From the NCBI GenBank assembly GCA_009911175.1, contig QXWX01000111.1, forward strand, positions 1 to 20,584: a stretch of 20,584 bases of DNA, in the 5' to 3' direction. Below the pieces are notes generated by a model, which saw nothing but the letters and a program-made list of their open reading frames with translations, made no database searches and was not told where the DNA came from. The position numbers and the translations under genes were made by a program. The stretch comes from Lachnospiraceae bacterium (lineage in GTDB: Bacteria; Bacillota_A; Clostridia; Lachnospirales; Lachnospiraceae). Below, piece by piece: positions 7,442-16,002 of the stretch; positions within the stretch are counted from its first letter, which is position 1, and every line of letters starts with the position of its first letter.

Positions 7442-10400
7442 TTATGCTTCGTTCTCAAACATATGCGCGGCAGTCATGTCCTCCTGGGCATATGCCTTCA
7501 TCCTGGATTCGCGGATGCTTCCCTCCGAAAGCAGAATATCATTGAGCCGGCCGTAACGCCCGTTCTCGCCTTCCCTGATCTCCTTTGAACAGCTCTCCTT
7601 CTCGCTGCGGTAGGAATTGCCGTCAATCGTTTCTTTAAAATAATATTTTAAGGTTTCATTTGCAAACAATACAAACTTCTTTACATAGATATTGTCATAC
7701 ATCGGGGAAAGCACTTCCGTCGAATAGTCCACGCTCTCCGAATTCCCCTTCTGGAGCTGGTAGTAGAGCATCACGCGGCTGCCCTTCTGCCCCTTATACT
7801 CGATCAGGGTCTTATCCCAGAGCTGCAGCTCAATCAGCCAGTCCTTCTCATACGACAGATAAAACGGGAAATACAGCTGCTTTCCGCAAAGCTCCTGAAG
7901 GAACTTCTTCAGCGTCCTGCGCTGGGAAGGCGTATAATCCTTGTCCGCATAATATTTGAGCACCGCGATCTTGCAGATATCAATGGTATCCTCACCCTTT
8001 TCATATTCCCTGCAGATAATGTCTATGACACTTCTGCTGATCTTCCGGTCCTCCGCCACATATTCCCTGGACATATAAGCCAGATACGCCTGCTGCAGCC
8101 GGAAATACGGTCCTTCCGCATAATAATCCTCAAACACCGGAGCCTCTGCAAAAATCTCCTCCGCAAACAGCATCTGCGTCAGGATCCGTTCACCCAGCTT
8201 ATGGGTATGGACCTCATACTCCTTGGCCTCCCGCCAGAGCAGCTTCATATCCGTGGTCGCCCCGCAGTAATAATTGGCAAGGTAGGTCAGAGTCACCTTA
8301 TCGTATTGTCCCTTTTTAAACAGCTCAAAACAGATATAGGTCAGGAAATCATCGCTTTCGTAATTCGTTTCCCGGATCGTCTTGGTGCAGAGCGCAAACA
8401 GCTCCTCTTCCGTGTACTGTTCCACACCTACGGACCGTACGGTCTCCAGTGTCAGCTCCTCCACCTCTTCTTCCTGCCGCCTTAGCCGCATACCGTTGAT
8501 ATACCGCTTGCACATATCCAGATAGCGCAGCTCGTAAAACAGACGCTTGCTCTCATAGGGAATGGAATCGGTATAGTGTCTTCCGTTCCGCGCCTCCCAA
8601 ACCAGCCGGTCCGTCTTGGAATACAAAAACACCTGCGCTCCGTCTTCCGTGTAGGGGACTGTCTGGGTAATGCTCCCATCTTCGGCAACCACATGGATGA
8701 ACTTCATATTCCGAACCTTGGTCGTGATCTCATAAGCATGGCAGATATCGTACAGCGCCTTTACCCTGTCCGGATTCATAAGCCGTTCCGCCACAAACCT
8801 CTTATAAATGATCCGCAGGTGCTCATCAATATGCCTGCGCTCCATCTGATTGCATGCAAATGCTTCGATCTCATCCCGGTAATGAGCATAGATCTCGCTT
8901 CCCTCATCCACATAGGAGATCAGGTTCGCGTACAAAAATGCCAGCTTATGGTAATTCAGAGAATTTCCATGCATGAAATACAGGTAGACCGAGCGCGGAA
9001 GCGCCTTCTTAAACTGGGTCTCCTTCACGGACGCCATATAAAATTCATACAGCTGGGCAATCTTCTGCTCTGACTTCACCGCCTTTTCATACCAGCGGAA
9101 ATAAATATTGTCCACGCAGTTCCCCTTGATCAGAAGCGTGCAGATCGCAGTTAAGATCATGGACTCCGGATACATCTTATAGCACAGCACCAGTGTATTA
9201 TATAAATGCTTGTCAAAGGTCTTGAGCTGACTTGCCAGATTCGCTGTATAGAGCGCCAGTTCCTTTGTCATAAGCTTGTATTTTGCGGCAAAGAACAGCA
9301 CCCGCACCTCGAACATCCCCAGCTTTTTCAGGGAAGTACTCTTCTCCCGAAAGCAGCGGAATACGACCAGGTAAAAGATCAGGCTGTGAGGCTTTTCTTC
9401 ATAAAACAGGTTCTCCATCACCCGCAGCCGCTCGCTTAAGATCTTGTATTCCGAATCCACCTGCACCAGCATGCACAGGATCTTCCAGCTCTCCGGATGC
9501 TTCATGTAATACTTGGAAATCTCTTCCGCCACACGCCGCTGTCCGATGGAATCATTGCTTAAAAGCGTCGTCAGATAGAGATAATAGGAACTCAGCTCTG
9601 CATTTTTCCCGATTGCAAACCGATTATAATTGTAGGATTCCAGAAGCATCTTGGCCTCATCCATCCGGTTTCCAATCAGGCTGATATGCGCATTCACGAG
9701 AAGATACATGTCATTCTTATCGCTCTTCTTCCGAAGCCGTTCCACCCGGCGCAGCGCCTCCTCCGTCCAGGTACTCAGCTCCTTCTTCCCGGCCTCATAC
9801 TGCAGAAAGCCTTTCAGGATCCCCGCAAATTCCTGTTCCTGGGCATGATGCTCCTCATCCCGGTCTACATTCTTTTCCACCACGATCTCATAGGTCAGTG
9901 TCTCATAAGGGGTTTCCAGGATGATCTGTCCGAAGTTGCTTCCTTTGTGAAGCTTCTCGTCGTGGATGATATACTCCATACGGTAGGAATTTCCGATAAA
10001 CTCCTCGGTTGAAATCCTGGTGCGCTCTATGGACAAAAAATCGCTCTCCGTATGTACATCAATCAGAAGGTGCCCCCAGGTATTCTTCTTGATCGTAAAG
10101 ATCTCCTTCCGGGTCTCAGTCAGGGAAATGAACGCCCTACTCTCCTCCTCCAGTGTCAGGAATACCTTTTCCTTCTGCTTGCAGCCGACCAGGAATTCCT
10201 CCAACGCCTGCTGATCCAGCTCCCATTTGCGCATATTATCGTAAAGGGCCTGGATCCTTCTGTCTTCGTATTTTAGAATCTCATAGAAGTCCCGCGAACG
10301 GAACAGCTTCTCCGCCTCGGCCGGATCCTGGAAGGCCAGCTTTCTAAAATCCTCCAGACTCTGCACCTTGCCATAGCGTGTCATGACAAACGGCTTCTCG

Positions 10401-10744
10401 ATGATGGCCGTAAACGCAATGTCAAATTCCCCGCCGTTGCAGACAATGGTAAATCTCCCATGCTCCACGTGTCCCGGCACCAGTCCGGTACCGTCATACA
10501 CATAGTAGATATTCACCGGATTGCCGTCAAAGCCTGTCTCTTCGCAGCGCATGCGGAAGGAAGAAGGATACACCAGTCCCCGGATGGTTCCCTCCCCCTG
10601 GTTCTGCAGGGAAAAACTGCCTTTATATACTTCTCCTTCCCCTACCCGCATGGTAATGTGAGTCTCAGAAAAAATGATATCCGGTTGTGGAATATGAAAG
10701 TCTCCTTTGGAAAGACGCTTAATCTTATTCTTCAAATTCGTCAC
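7442..10744 (-). CDS. DUF5717-family giant Ig-like and alpha-solenoid protein
   Basis: This protein of about 1100 residues is the first gene of the operon. There is no signal peptide or membrane segment. Residues about 18-120 look like an Ig-like beta sandwich of the 'extra-cytoplasmic-looking but cytosolic' ASH/BACON kind (GEVYKGSFSLQNQGEGTIRG). A second sandwich at about 193-292 ends ETPYETLTYEIVVEKN. From about 300 to 950 the sequence is repetitive helical solenoid rich in Tyr, Leu and Glu, resembling TPR repeats. The last 150 residues contain another beta-rich part (SRVMLYYQLQKGN and YFKETIDG) and a disordered tail. The GTG at 10744 has a poor ribosome site. A TTG at 10735 has AGGTGA about 5 bases upstream and may be the real start. 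The architecture suggests a scaffold for protein-protein contact, probably with the Hsp70-like partner. The function is unknown. Confidence 0.78.
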   Translation of the reverse strand: MTNLKNKIKRLSKGDFHIPQPDIIFSETHITMRVGEGEVYKGSFSLQNQGEGTIRGLVYPSSFRMRCEETGFDGNPVNIYYVYDGTGLVPGHVEHGRFTIVCNGGEFDIAFTAIIEKPFVMTRYGKVQSLEDFRKLAFQDPAEAEKLFRSRDFYEILKYEDRRIQALYDNMRKWELDQQALEEFLVGCKQKEKVFLTLEEESRAFISLTETRKEIFTIKKNTWGHLLIDVHTESDFLSIERTRISTEEFIGNSYRMEYIIHDEKLHKGSNFGQIILETPYETLTYEIVVEKNVDRDEEHHAQEQEFAGILKGFLQYEAGKKELSTWTEEALRRVERLRKKSDKNDMYLLVNAHISLIGNRMDEAKMLLESYNYNRFAIGKNAELSSYYLYLTTLLSNDSIGQRRVAEEISKYYMKHPESWKILCMLVQVDSEYKILSERLRVMENLFYEEKPHSLIFYLVVFRCFREKSTSLKKLGMFEVRVLFFAAKYKLMTKELALYTANLASQLKTFDKHLYNTLVLCYKMYPESMILTAICTLLIKGNCVDNIYFRWYEKAVKSEQKIAQLYEFYMASVKETQFKKALPRSVYLYFMHGNSLNYHKLAFLYANLISYVDEGSEIYAHYRDEIEAFACNQMERRHIDEHLRIIYKRFVAERLMNPDRVKALYDICHAYEITTKVRNMKFIHVVAEDGSITQTVPYTEDGAQVFLYSKTDRLVWEARNGRHYTDSIPYESKRLFYELRYLDMCKRYINGMRLRRQEEEVEELTLETVRSVGVEQYTEEELFALCTKTIRETNYESDDFLTYICFELFKKGQYDKVTLTYLANYYCGATTDMKLLWREAKEYEVHTHKLGERILTQMLFAEEIFAEAPVFEDYYAEGPYFRLQQAYLAYMSREYVAEDRKISRSVIDIICREYEKGEDTIDICKIAVLKYYADKDYTPSQRRTLKKFLQELCGKQLYFPFYLSYEKDWLIELQLWDKTLIEYKGQKGSRVMLYYQLQKGNSESVDYSTEVLSPMYDNIYVKKFVLFANETLKYYFKETIDGNSYRSEKESCSKEIREGENGRYGRLNDILLSEGSIRESRMKAYAQEDMTAAHMFENEA

Positions 10745-10780
10745 CTACTTCAAAACGTTCTAACAGAGTATTCCTGATCA

Positions 10781-10831
10781 GACGGAAACCGCCCGTCCCG
10801 AAGGGCTGTGCATTATGGAACGCCCTTTGGG
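10781..10831 (-). promoter_or_regulatory. 5'-UTR stem-loops of the DUF5717 operon
   Basis: Read on the minus strand, CCCAAAGGGC (10831-10822) pairs with GCCCTTCGGG (10806-10797) through nine pairs and one A-C mismatch around a 15-base loop. A second small stem, GACGG with CCGTC (10797-10781), follows directly. There is no T-run, so it is not a classical terminator. The first stem would start about 7 bases from the predicted 5' end, which suits mRNA stabilisation or control. Confidence 0.5.
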
Positions 10832-10844
10832 TACACTACTATGG

Positions 10845-10874
10845 ATTATAGCATTATTTTACCGTTTCTTGCAA
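10845..10874 (-). promoter_or_regulatory. Promoter of the DUF5717/DUF5716/TPR operon
   Basis: On the minus strand, TTGCAA (10874-10869) and a perfect TATAAT (10850-10845) are separated by 18 bases. The promoter sits just after the rlmD stop codon (10883) and would give a leader of about 95 bases. It shows that the three-gene operon can be transcribed independently of rlmD. Confidence 0.75.
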
Positions 10875-10882
10875 TGGTAGAA

Positions 10883-12256
10883 TCATGAAATTTTCTCCAG
10901 CAGACACACGCATTCGATATGGACAGTCTGACAGAACTGGTCCACTGCCCTGCACTTCACCAGCTCATACCCTCTTCCCTGTATCATTTCCAGGTCTCTC
11001 GCCAGACTGGTCACCTTGCAGGAAATGTAGACGATCCGGTCCGCTCCGTAATCCAGGATCTTCGGAAGCGCCTTCGGATGAATCCCGTCTCTGGGCGGAT
11101 CCAGCACGATCACATCCGGTTTTTCCCCAATCTCATCCAATACTTTGAACACATCACCTGCTAGAAACCGGCAGTTGTCCAGTCCGTTTTTCGCGGCATT
11201 TTCCCTCGCTGCCTCCACCGCTTCCTCCACGATCTCTACCCCGATCACCTGTCCCGCCACCGGAGCCAGCACCTGTGCAATGGTTCCGGTTCCGCTGAAC
11301 AGGTCAAAGACTGTCAGATCCCGGATATCGCCGATGTATTCCCTGACCGTCCCATACAGTATTTCCGCACCCCGGGAATTGGGCTGAAAGAAGGAAAATG
11401 GAGTCACCTTAAAATCCATCCCCAGAAGCTTTTCTGTAAAATAGTCCTGTCCGTACAGAAGCTCTGTCCTGTCGCTTCTCACCACATCCGACAGAGAGTC
11501 ATTATAAATATGAAGGATCCCTGTGATCTTTCCCTCCAGCTCCAGTCCCAGAAGCCGTTCTGCCAAAAGCTGAAGGTCATGCTCCTCCTGTGTGGTGGTC
11601 ACAAGATTGACCAGCAGCTCGCCGGTAGCATTTCCCCGGCGCAGCAGCAGATGTCTCAGATACCCCTGATGCTGAAGCTTCTTATAATAGGAAGTGCCCC
11701 GTTCCCGAAAAAATTGAAGTACGCAGTCCAGTACAGCCGTCATGTCCCTGTGTACCAGCCTGCAGTCCGACACGGTCAGTATATCATAAGTACTTCCTTT
11801 TTTATGAAGTCCCAGCGACAAGGGCCCGTCCTTATACGCATCGCCAAAAGAAAATTCCATTTTATTCCGGTAGCCGAACTCCTCCGAATCGCCCAAAATC
11901 CCTTCAAATTCATAGCTTCGCCCGGGCGCCAGCGCCTGATCCAGGATCCGCTTGACCTGTCCGGCCTTCATCTCCAGTTGCGCTTCATAGGACATAGTCT
12001 GGTACATGCACCCTCCGCAGGCCGGAAACTGGCGGCAGACAGGCTCTCTCGTTTCCAGAGGCGACGGTTCGAGCACCTCCAGAAGCCGCCCCTGAGCGAC
12101 ACCCTGCTTAAACTTCTGGATCATGAAGCGAATCTTCTGACCCGGAATCCCGTTTTTTACAATCGCATACTGATCTTCCCCGTCCGGACTGATCTTCCCC
12201 TTGTTCGGAAAATCTACGCACTCGATGATCCCCTCATATATCTGCCCTTTTTTCAT
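10883..12256 (-). CDS. rlmD: 23S rRNA (uracil-5-)-methyltransferase, RlmD/RumA type
   Basis: This SAM-dependent enzyme methylates C5 of a uridine in 23S rRNA; in Firmicutes one such enzyme (RlmCD) can serve two sites. The 457 residues begin with a TRAM-like RNA-binding domain (1-60). The 4Fe-4S cluster cysteines are at 74, 80 and 83 (C-x5-C-x2-C in CRQFPACGGC) and 165 (SDCRLVHRD), matching the RumA spacing. The Rossmann methyltransferase part has VFDLFSGTGT and VIVLDPPRDG, the catalytic nucleophile Cys413 in YISCKVTSLARDL, and the general-base glutamate at 448 in HIECVCLL. The ATG at 12256 follows AAGGGGAAAGT. It lies downstream of a structured intergenic region that ends in a terminator, so it probably has its own start or depends on read-through. 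The family is certain; the exact target uridine is not visible from sequence. Confidence 0.95.
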   Translation of the reverse strand: MKKGQIYEGIIECVDFPNKGKISPDGEDQYAIVKNGIPGQKIRFMIQKFKQGVAQGRLLEVLEPSPLETREPVCRQFPACGGCMYQTMSYEAQLEMKAGQVKRILDQALAPGRSYEFEGILGDSEEFGYRNKMEFSFGDAYKDGPLSLGLHKKGSTYDILTVSDCRLVHRDMTAVLDCVLQFFRERGTSYYKKLQHQGYLRHLLLRRGNATGELLVNLVTTTQEEHDLQLLAERLLGLELEGKITGILHIYNDSLSDVVRSDRTELLYGQDYFTEKLLGMDFKVTPFSFFQPNSRGAEILYGTVREYIGDIRDLTVFDLFSGTGTIAQVLAPVAGQVIGVEIVEEAVEAARENAAKNGLDNCRFLAGDVFKVLDEIGEKPDVIVLDPPRDGIHPKALPKILDYGADRIVYISCKVTSLARDLEMIQGRGYELVKCRAVDQFCQTVHIECVCLLEKIS

Positions 12257-12329
12257 ACTTTCCCCTTATCAATCATAATGGAATCTCCGCAGCGGCTGTT
12301 TACAGCAGATCCGATATAAAGCGCAACAC

Positions 12330-12362
12330 AAAAAGAGGCAGAGTGCAACAGTACATCCTGCC
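12330..12362 (-). terminator. Intrinsic terminator of a short transcript upstream of rlmD
   Basis: On the minus strand, GGCAG would be formed by the complement of 12362-12358 and pairs with the complement of 12341-12337. A short inner stem (12356-12354 with 12345-12343) extends it, and it is followed by TC and then TTTTT (12334-12330). There is no convincing gene between 12363 and the stop at 12545, so this points to a noncoding transcript or a leader attenuator of rlmD. Confidence 0.65.
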
Positions 12363-12538
12363 CTGAGCCTTTGACTCTCACAACAGCCGCCAATATGACC
12401 TGACCGCCAGGGTTCTCTCCCTCCCTGCATGTATCTGTAAAAATCAGCCAGAGAGAGGAGCAGACCGCCTGACAGACAGGTCAACTATGTGCAAACCATC
12501 TTCCGGGCATCTGCCCGGAGAAACAATCACCTGCTCAC
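12337..12538 (-). ncRNA. Candidate structured small RNA (about 200 nt)
   Basis: The gap between rlmD and the small membrane protein gene holds no convincing gene but is rich in pairing. A TATAAT lies at 12549-12544 on the minus strand, predicting a start near 12538. An 8-bp hairpin with CCGGGC/GCCCGG arms sits at 12501-12520. A long interrupted hairpin joins 12482-12477 with 12402-12397, 12471-12468 with 12411-12408, and 12457-12449 with 12427-12419 (nine pairs counting G-U). An intrinsic terminator closes the unit at 12330-12362. A size of about 200 nt and a single long imperfect hairpin with bulges resemble 6S RNA, but I cannot confirm that family. It could also be an attenuator leader of rlmD. 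The -35 element is weak. Confidence 0.45.
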
Positions 12539-12544
12539 CGCAGA

Positions 12545-12793
12545 TTATACCTGGTCTTCCTCACTGAAATAATCATCGAAATCATCATCAAAATCTTCCT
12601 CGAAGTCTTCCAGATAATCCGGTGTCACGAACTTATACACTGCAAACGCAATCGCCGCAACCGCTGCGATCGCCCCGATGATCGCCAGTACCCATACGAT
12701 CGTATTTTTCTGCTTTTCCGCCTCTGTTCTGTGAAGAAGTTCCTTTAACTTTGTCTCCGCGATCAATCCTTCCACCTTGCTCATAGCATCCAT
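12545..12793 (-). CDS. Small single-pass membrane protein with acidic tail
   Basis: This protein has 82 residues. The N-terminal part (VEGLIAETKLKELLHRTEAE) is a charged amphipathic helix. A transmembrane segment runs from about 33 to 54 (IVWVLAIIGAIAAVAAIAFA), and the last 25 residues are almost all Asp, Glu, Phe and Tyr. Without a signal peptide, the positive-inside rule suggests that the N-terminus is cytoplasmic. I know no named family; similar proteins seem usual in Lachnospiraceae. The frame is open from a GTG at 12832, but the ATG at 12793 is preferred because AAAGGA lies upstream and the extra residues would overlap the promoter's transcribed start region. It has its own promoter at 12842-12850. 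The role is unknown. Confidence 0.75.
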   Translation of the reverse strand: MDAMSKVEGLIAETKLKELLHRTEAEKQKNTIVWVLAIIGAIAAVAAIAFAVYKFVTPDYLEDFEEDFDDDFDDYFSEEDQV

Positions 12794-12841
12794 ATTCTTT
12801 TCCGTCCTTTCCCAATCTGATCTAGGTTTCACTTATTTTTT

Positions 12842-12850
12842 ATTATAACA
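12842..12850 (-). promoter_or_regulatory. Extended -10 promoter of the small membrane protein gene
   Basis: On the minus strand, TGTTATAAT (12850-12842) is a perfect extended -10 element in a very A/T-rich stretch between pcrA and the membrane protein gene. A recognisable -35 box is absent, which extended -10 promoters tolerate. Confidence 0.6.
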
Positions 12851-12908
12851 CTAACGATTTCAGATTACTACTAAATTATTTGATTTTTTAAAAATTTCAT
12901 ATATTTTG

Positions 12909-15134
12909 TTACAATTTTTGAAGCTTCGCAAAGGATGCAAACATCTTCCGTACCCCTGCCGAATCGAACTCTACGGTCACCTCATAATCCCTTCCGCCTT
13001 CCGTGATCACCTTCACCGTGCCTTCCCCGAACTTCATGTGGCTGACCCGGTCTCCTACCGTATAGTCCAGCCCTTTTCCCTTCGTTACTGTGAACTGCTT
13101 TGCCGCGGAATGGCTCTGGAATGGCTGCTGATGAAATGCCTTTCTCGCCTGTTGCTTTGCATTGGGCACCGGTGCGATCCGCTCCTCCTTTTCAAACATC
13201 CTCCTCTCCGTCTCCAGGAACTCCGCCGGAATCTCATTCAAAAACCGGGACATGGGATTAAACCGGATCTCGCCTCGGAGCATCCGCTGCTTTGCGCAGC
13301 TTACGGTCAGTTTTTTCTCCGCTCTCGTAATGCCTACATAGCACAGGCGCCGCTCCTCCTCCAGGTCCTCCGGATCGTCCAGGCACATGGCGCTGGGAAA
13401 TAACCCGTCCTCCAGCCCGGCCAAGTATACATGGGGAAATTCCAGCCCCTTCGCGCTGTGCAGCGTCATCAGCACCACATAATCCTGGTTCTCGTCCAGG
13501 CTGTCGATATCCGCAACAAGCGCCACCTCTTCCAGAAATCCGCTAAGTGTCGGCTGATCCCCCGCTTCCTCACAGGCCTCCTCATAGGACACGATCTTGC
13601 TCACCAGCTCGTCGATATTCTGGATCCTTGCTTCCGCATCCTCTTTATCCTCTGCGTCCAGGCTCTCTATGTACGCGGTCCTCTCCAGAATCTCTTCCAT
13701 CAGCTTTGAAACCGGGATCTGATCTGCCCTACTTTTGAAATATTCAATGAGAGCCACAAAGGAATCCAGCTTCGGGGCTGCCCGTCCGATATTCGGGATC
13801 AGATCCAGCCCCTGCAGCGCACTGTAAAATCCGATGCCCCGGGCTGACGCTGATTCCTGCACCCGGTTGATAGTGGTCAGGCCGATCCCCCGCTTCGGCA
13901 CATTGACGATCCGCCGCACCGCCAGGTCATCCCTCCCGTTATCAATAGTCTTCAGATACGCCAGAAGATCCTTGATCTCCCTGCGGGCATAGAAATTGAT
14001 CCCGCCTACGATCTTATAGGGAATGTTGGATGCTACAAACTTCTCCTCAAAAAGACGGGACTGGGCGTTGGTCCGGTATAGGACAGCACAGTCATTGTAA
14101 CACATCCCCTCTTCTACCTGGCTTCTGATATCCTCCGCGACAAAATCTGCCTCGTCATAGGCATTATAGAACTGTCGGAACCGGATCGGAGCCCCTTCCC
14201 CGTTATCCGTCCAGAGGGTCTTGTCCTTTCTCCCCAGGTTATGCCGGATCACTGCATTGGCCGCATTCAGGATATTGCCTGTGGAACGGTAGTTCTGCTC
14301 CAGCTTGATGACCCTTGCGTCCTGAAATTCCTCCTCAAAATTCAGAATATTCCGGATATTCGCCCCCCGGAACTTATAGATCGACTGATCGTCATCCCCC
14401 ACCACACACAGGTTTTGATACTTGGACGCCAAAAGGCTGATGAATTTAAACTGAACCGTATTCGTATCCTGATACTCGTCCACCATGATATACCGGAACC
14501 GTTCCTGATAATACTCCAGCACATCCGGCTGTGTCTCGAAGAGCTGCACCGTCCGCAGCAGCAGATCGTCAAAATCCAGTGCGTTGCTGGCCCGCAGCTG
14601 GCTTTCGTACTCCCGGTATACCTTTGCGATATTCTTCATTCCATAATTGCCCTCCGCCCGGGCTTCATACGCGTCCGGTGTCAGTGTCTGGTCCTTTGCG
14701 GAGGAAATAGCGGCCAGAAGAGAGCTTTCTTTATAGGCCTTCGTATCAATATTCAGCCTTTTGCAGATCTCTTTCATCAGTGTCTTCTGGTCGTCACTGT
14801 CATAGATGGTAAAATTATTTTCGTATCCCAACCGGTCAATGTGTCTTCTCAGGATCCGGACACAGGCCGAATGGAAGGTACTCACCCAGACACTCTCCGC
14901 GCCGAAGCTCACCAGACGGTTCACCCTCTCCCGCATCTCCCCGGCCGCCTTGTTGGTAAATGTGATGGCCAGGATGTTCCATGGATTGACCCCTTTTTCT
15001 TCCATCAGGTAGGCGATCCTGTGGGTCAGCACTCTGGTCTTTCCGGAGCCTGCTCCTGCCAGGATGAGAAGCGGCCCTTCCGTATGATATACGGCCTCCC
15101 TCTGCTGTTCATTCAATGAATCATATATACTCAT
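12909..15134 (-). CDS. pcrA: ATP-dependent DNA helicase PcrA (UvrD/Rep family)
   Basis: This superfamily 1A 3'-5' DNA helicase acts in nucleotide excision repair, replication restart and removal of RecA filaments; it is the essential Gram-positive counterpart of UvrD. The 741 residues match the family. Visible motifs are Q-motif LNEQQREAV (8-16), Walker A AGAGSGKT (26-33), motif Ia AITFTNKAAGEM, Walker B VDEYQDTN (D219, E220), motif III VGDDDQSIYKFRGA, motif IV LEQNYRST, motif V VVLMTLHSAKGLEFPHVYLAG and motif VI YVGITRAEKKL. The last 55 residues (YTVGDRVSHMKFGEGTV) form the Tudor-like domain that contacts RNA polymerase in PcrA. The ATG at 15134 follows AAAAGGAGAAGATT. It starts 31 bases after the AraC-type gene stop, without an obvious promoter between, so the two may share a transcript. 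Confidence 0.98.
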   Translation of the reverse strand: MSIYDSLNEQQREAVYHTEGPLLILAGAGSGKTRVLTHRIAYLMEEKGVNPWNILAITFTNKAAGEMRERVNRLVSFGAESVWVSTFHSACVRILRRHIDRLGYENNFTIYDSDDQKTLMKEICKRLNIDTKAYKESSLLAAISSAKDQTLTPDAYEARAEGNYGMKNIAKVYREYESQLRASNALDFDDLLLRTVQLFETQPDVLEYYQERFRYIMVDEYQDTNTVQFKFISLLASKYQNLCVVGDDDQSIYKFRGANIRNILNFEEEFQDARVIKLEQNYRSTGNILNAANAVIRHNLGRKDKTLWTDNGEGAPIRFRQFYNAYDEADFVAEDIRSQVEEGMCYNDCAVLYRTNAQSRLFEEKFVASNIPYKIVGGINFYARREIKDLLAYLKTIDNGRDDLAVRRIVNVPKRGIGLTTINRVQESASARGIGFYSALQGLDLIPNIGRAAPKLDSFVALIEYFKSRADQIPVSKLMEEILERTAYIESLDAEDKEDAEARIQNIDELVSKIVSYEEACEEAGDQPTLSGFLEEVALVADIDSLDENQDYVVLMTLHSAKGLEFPHVYLAGLEDGLFPSAMCLDDPEDLEEERRLCYVGITRAEKKLTVSCAKQRMLRGEIRFNPMSRFLNEIPAEFLETERRMFEKEERIAPVPNAKQQARKAFHQQPFQSHSAAKQFTVTKGKGLDYTVGDRVSHMKFGEGTVKVITEGGRDYEVTVEFDSAGVRKMFASFAKLQKL

Positions 15135-15165
15135 AATCTTCTCCTTTTTGTACGGATTTCATTCT

Positions 15166-16002
15166 TCATGACCTTTTCCGGCTCATCCGTATTTCCCGCG
15201 GAGTACAGCCGTAGACCTCATGGAACATTTTGTTGAACAGCTTATAATTCGTAAATCCATGCTTTTCCGCCAGCTCCATGATCCCAAATTCGGTATTGCA
15301 TATTTCCTGATAAATATGCATCAGGCGCACCTGATTGACATACCTTGTAAACGTCACGCCCATATTTTTCCGGAAAAAACGGCTGAAATATTCTCTGCTC
15401 AGATAGAAATGGGCGGCGATGCTTTCCAGGGAGATCAGCTCTTTGTGGTGAAGCTCAATGTATTCGATGATCTCCTCCATCCGCTCCAGGTTCTCCCGCT
15501 TTTCCGGCTTCTGCACCCATTCCCCGGTCTCCGCAAACTGATTGACCAGCTCGAAAAATATCTCCATCGCAATGGCCTGGCTTTTCAGCTTATACCCTGT
15601 AGGATGCATAACATACAAAGGCGGAAGCCCTTTCAACAGCTCGCAGATCTCCAGATACGCATCCAGCTTCTCCTTCTGCAGCTCGGCCCTGGCGCATTGA
15701 AAATGGTATTCGTCCAGGTTCGGGATAAAATTTTTCATACTGCTGCGGGAAAAATGGATGACTACCATCATGGATTCCCCTCTGCACCGGAACTCATGCA
15801 GCTGGTTGGAATCGATCACCACGAACTCTCCGGCCACCACCGGATAATCCTTTCCCTCAATGGCTATCTTCGCGTTTCCATTCAGGATATAAATCAGCTC
15901 AACCGCCGAATGCCAGTGAACCGGATTATATTTCCGGATATTCGTATAATAATGGATCTGCACTCCGGTCCGCTCCAGTTTAAATAACGGCTCATAAATC
16001 AT
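15166..16002 (-). CDS. AraC-family transcriptional regulator
   Basis: This protein of 278 residues has a cupin-like sensor domain at about 15-100 (HWHSAVELIYILNGNAKIAI, then AGEFVVIDSNQLHEF) and two helix-turn-helix units at the C-terminus. The first is at about 190-212 (LISLESIAAHFYLSREYFSRFF) and the second at about 240-262 (GIMELAEKHGFTNYKLFNKMF), closed by the family signature YGCTPREIR. AraC proteins of this layout usually bind a sugar or other small ligand and activate nearby genes. The neighbouring short-chain dehydrogenase, upstream on the same strand, is the obvious candidate target. The start at 16002 has only a weak ribosome site (AAAGG at about 11 bases), and its ATG overlaps the stop of a 29-codon frame, so translational coupling is possible. 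The ligand is unknown. Confidence 0.93.
   Translation of the reverse strand: MIYEPLFKLERTGVQIHYYTNIRKYNPVHWHSAVELIYILNGNAKIAIEGKDYPVVAGEFVVIDSNQLHEFRCRGESMMVVIHFSRSSMKNFIPNLDEYHFQCARAELQKEKLDAYLEICELLKGLPPLYVMHPTGYKLKSQAIAMEIFFELVNQFAETGEWVQKPEKRENLERMEEIIEYIELHHKELISLESIAAHFYLSREYFSRFFRKNMGVTFTRYVNQVRLMHIYQEICNTEFGIMELAEKHGFTNYKLFNKMFHEVYGCTPREIRMSRKRS

Noticed and set aside
12269..12484. 71-codon minus-strand frame between rlmD and the small membrane protein
   Set aside because: The composition is not protein-like, there is no good ribosome site, and it runs through a terminator hairpin. A noncoding RNA explains the region better.
12337..12538. SRP RNA, tmRNA or RNase P RNA
   Set aside because: The conserved cores (the SRP tetraloop region with GGAAGCAGC, the tmRNA tag frame, the RNase P GAGGAAAGUCC type box) are not present.
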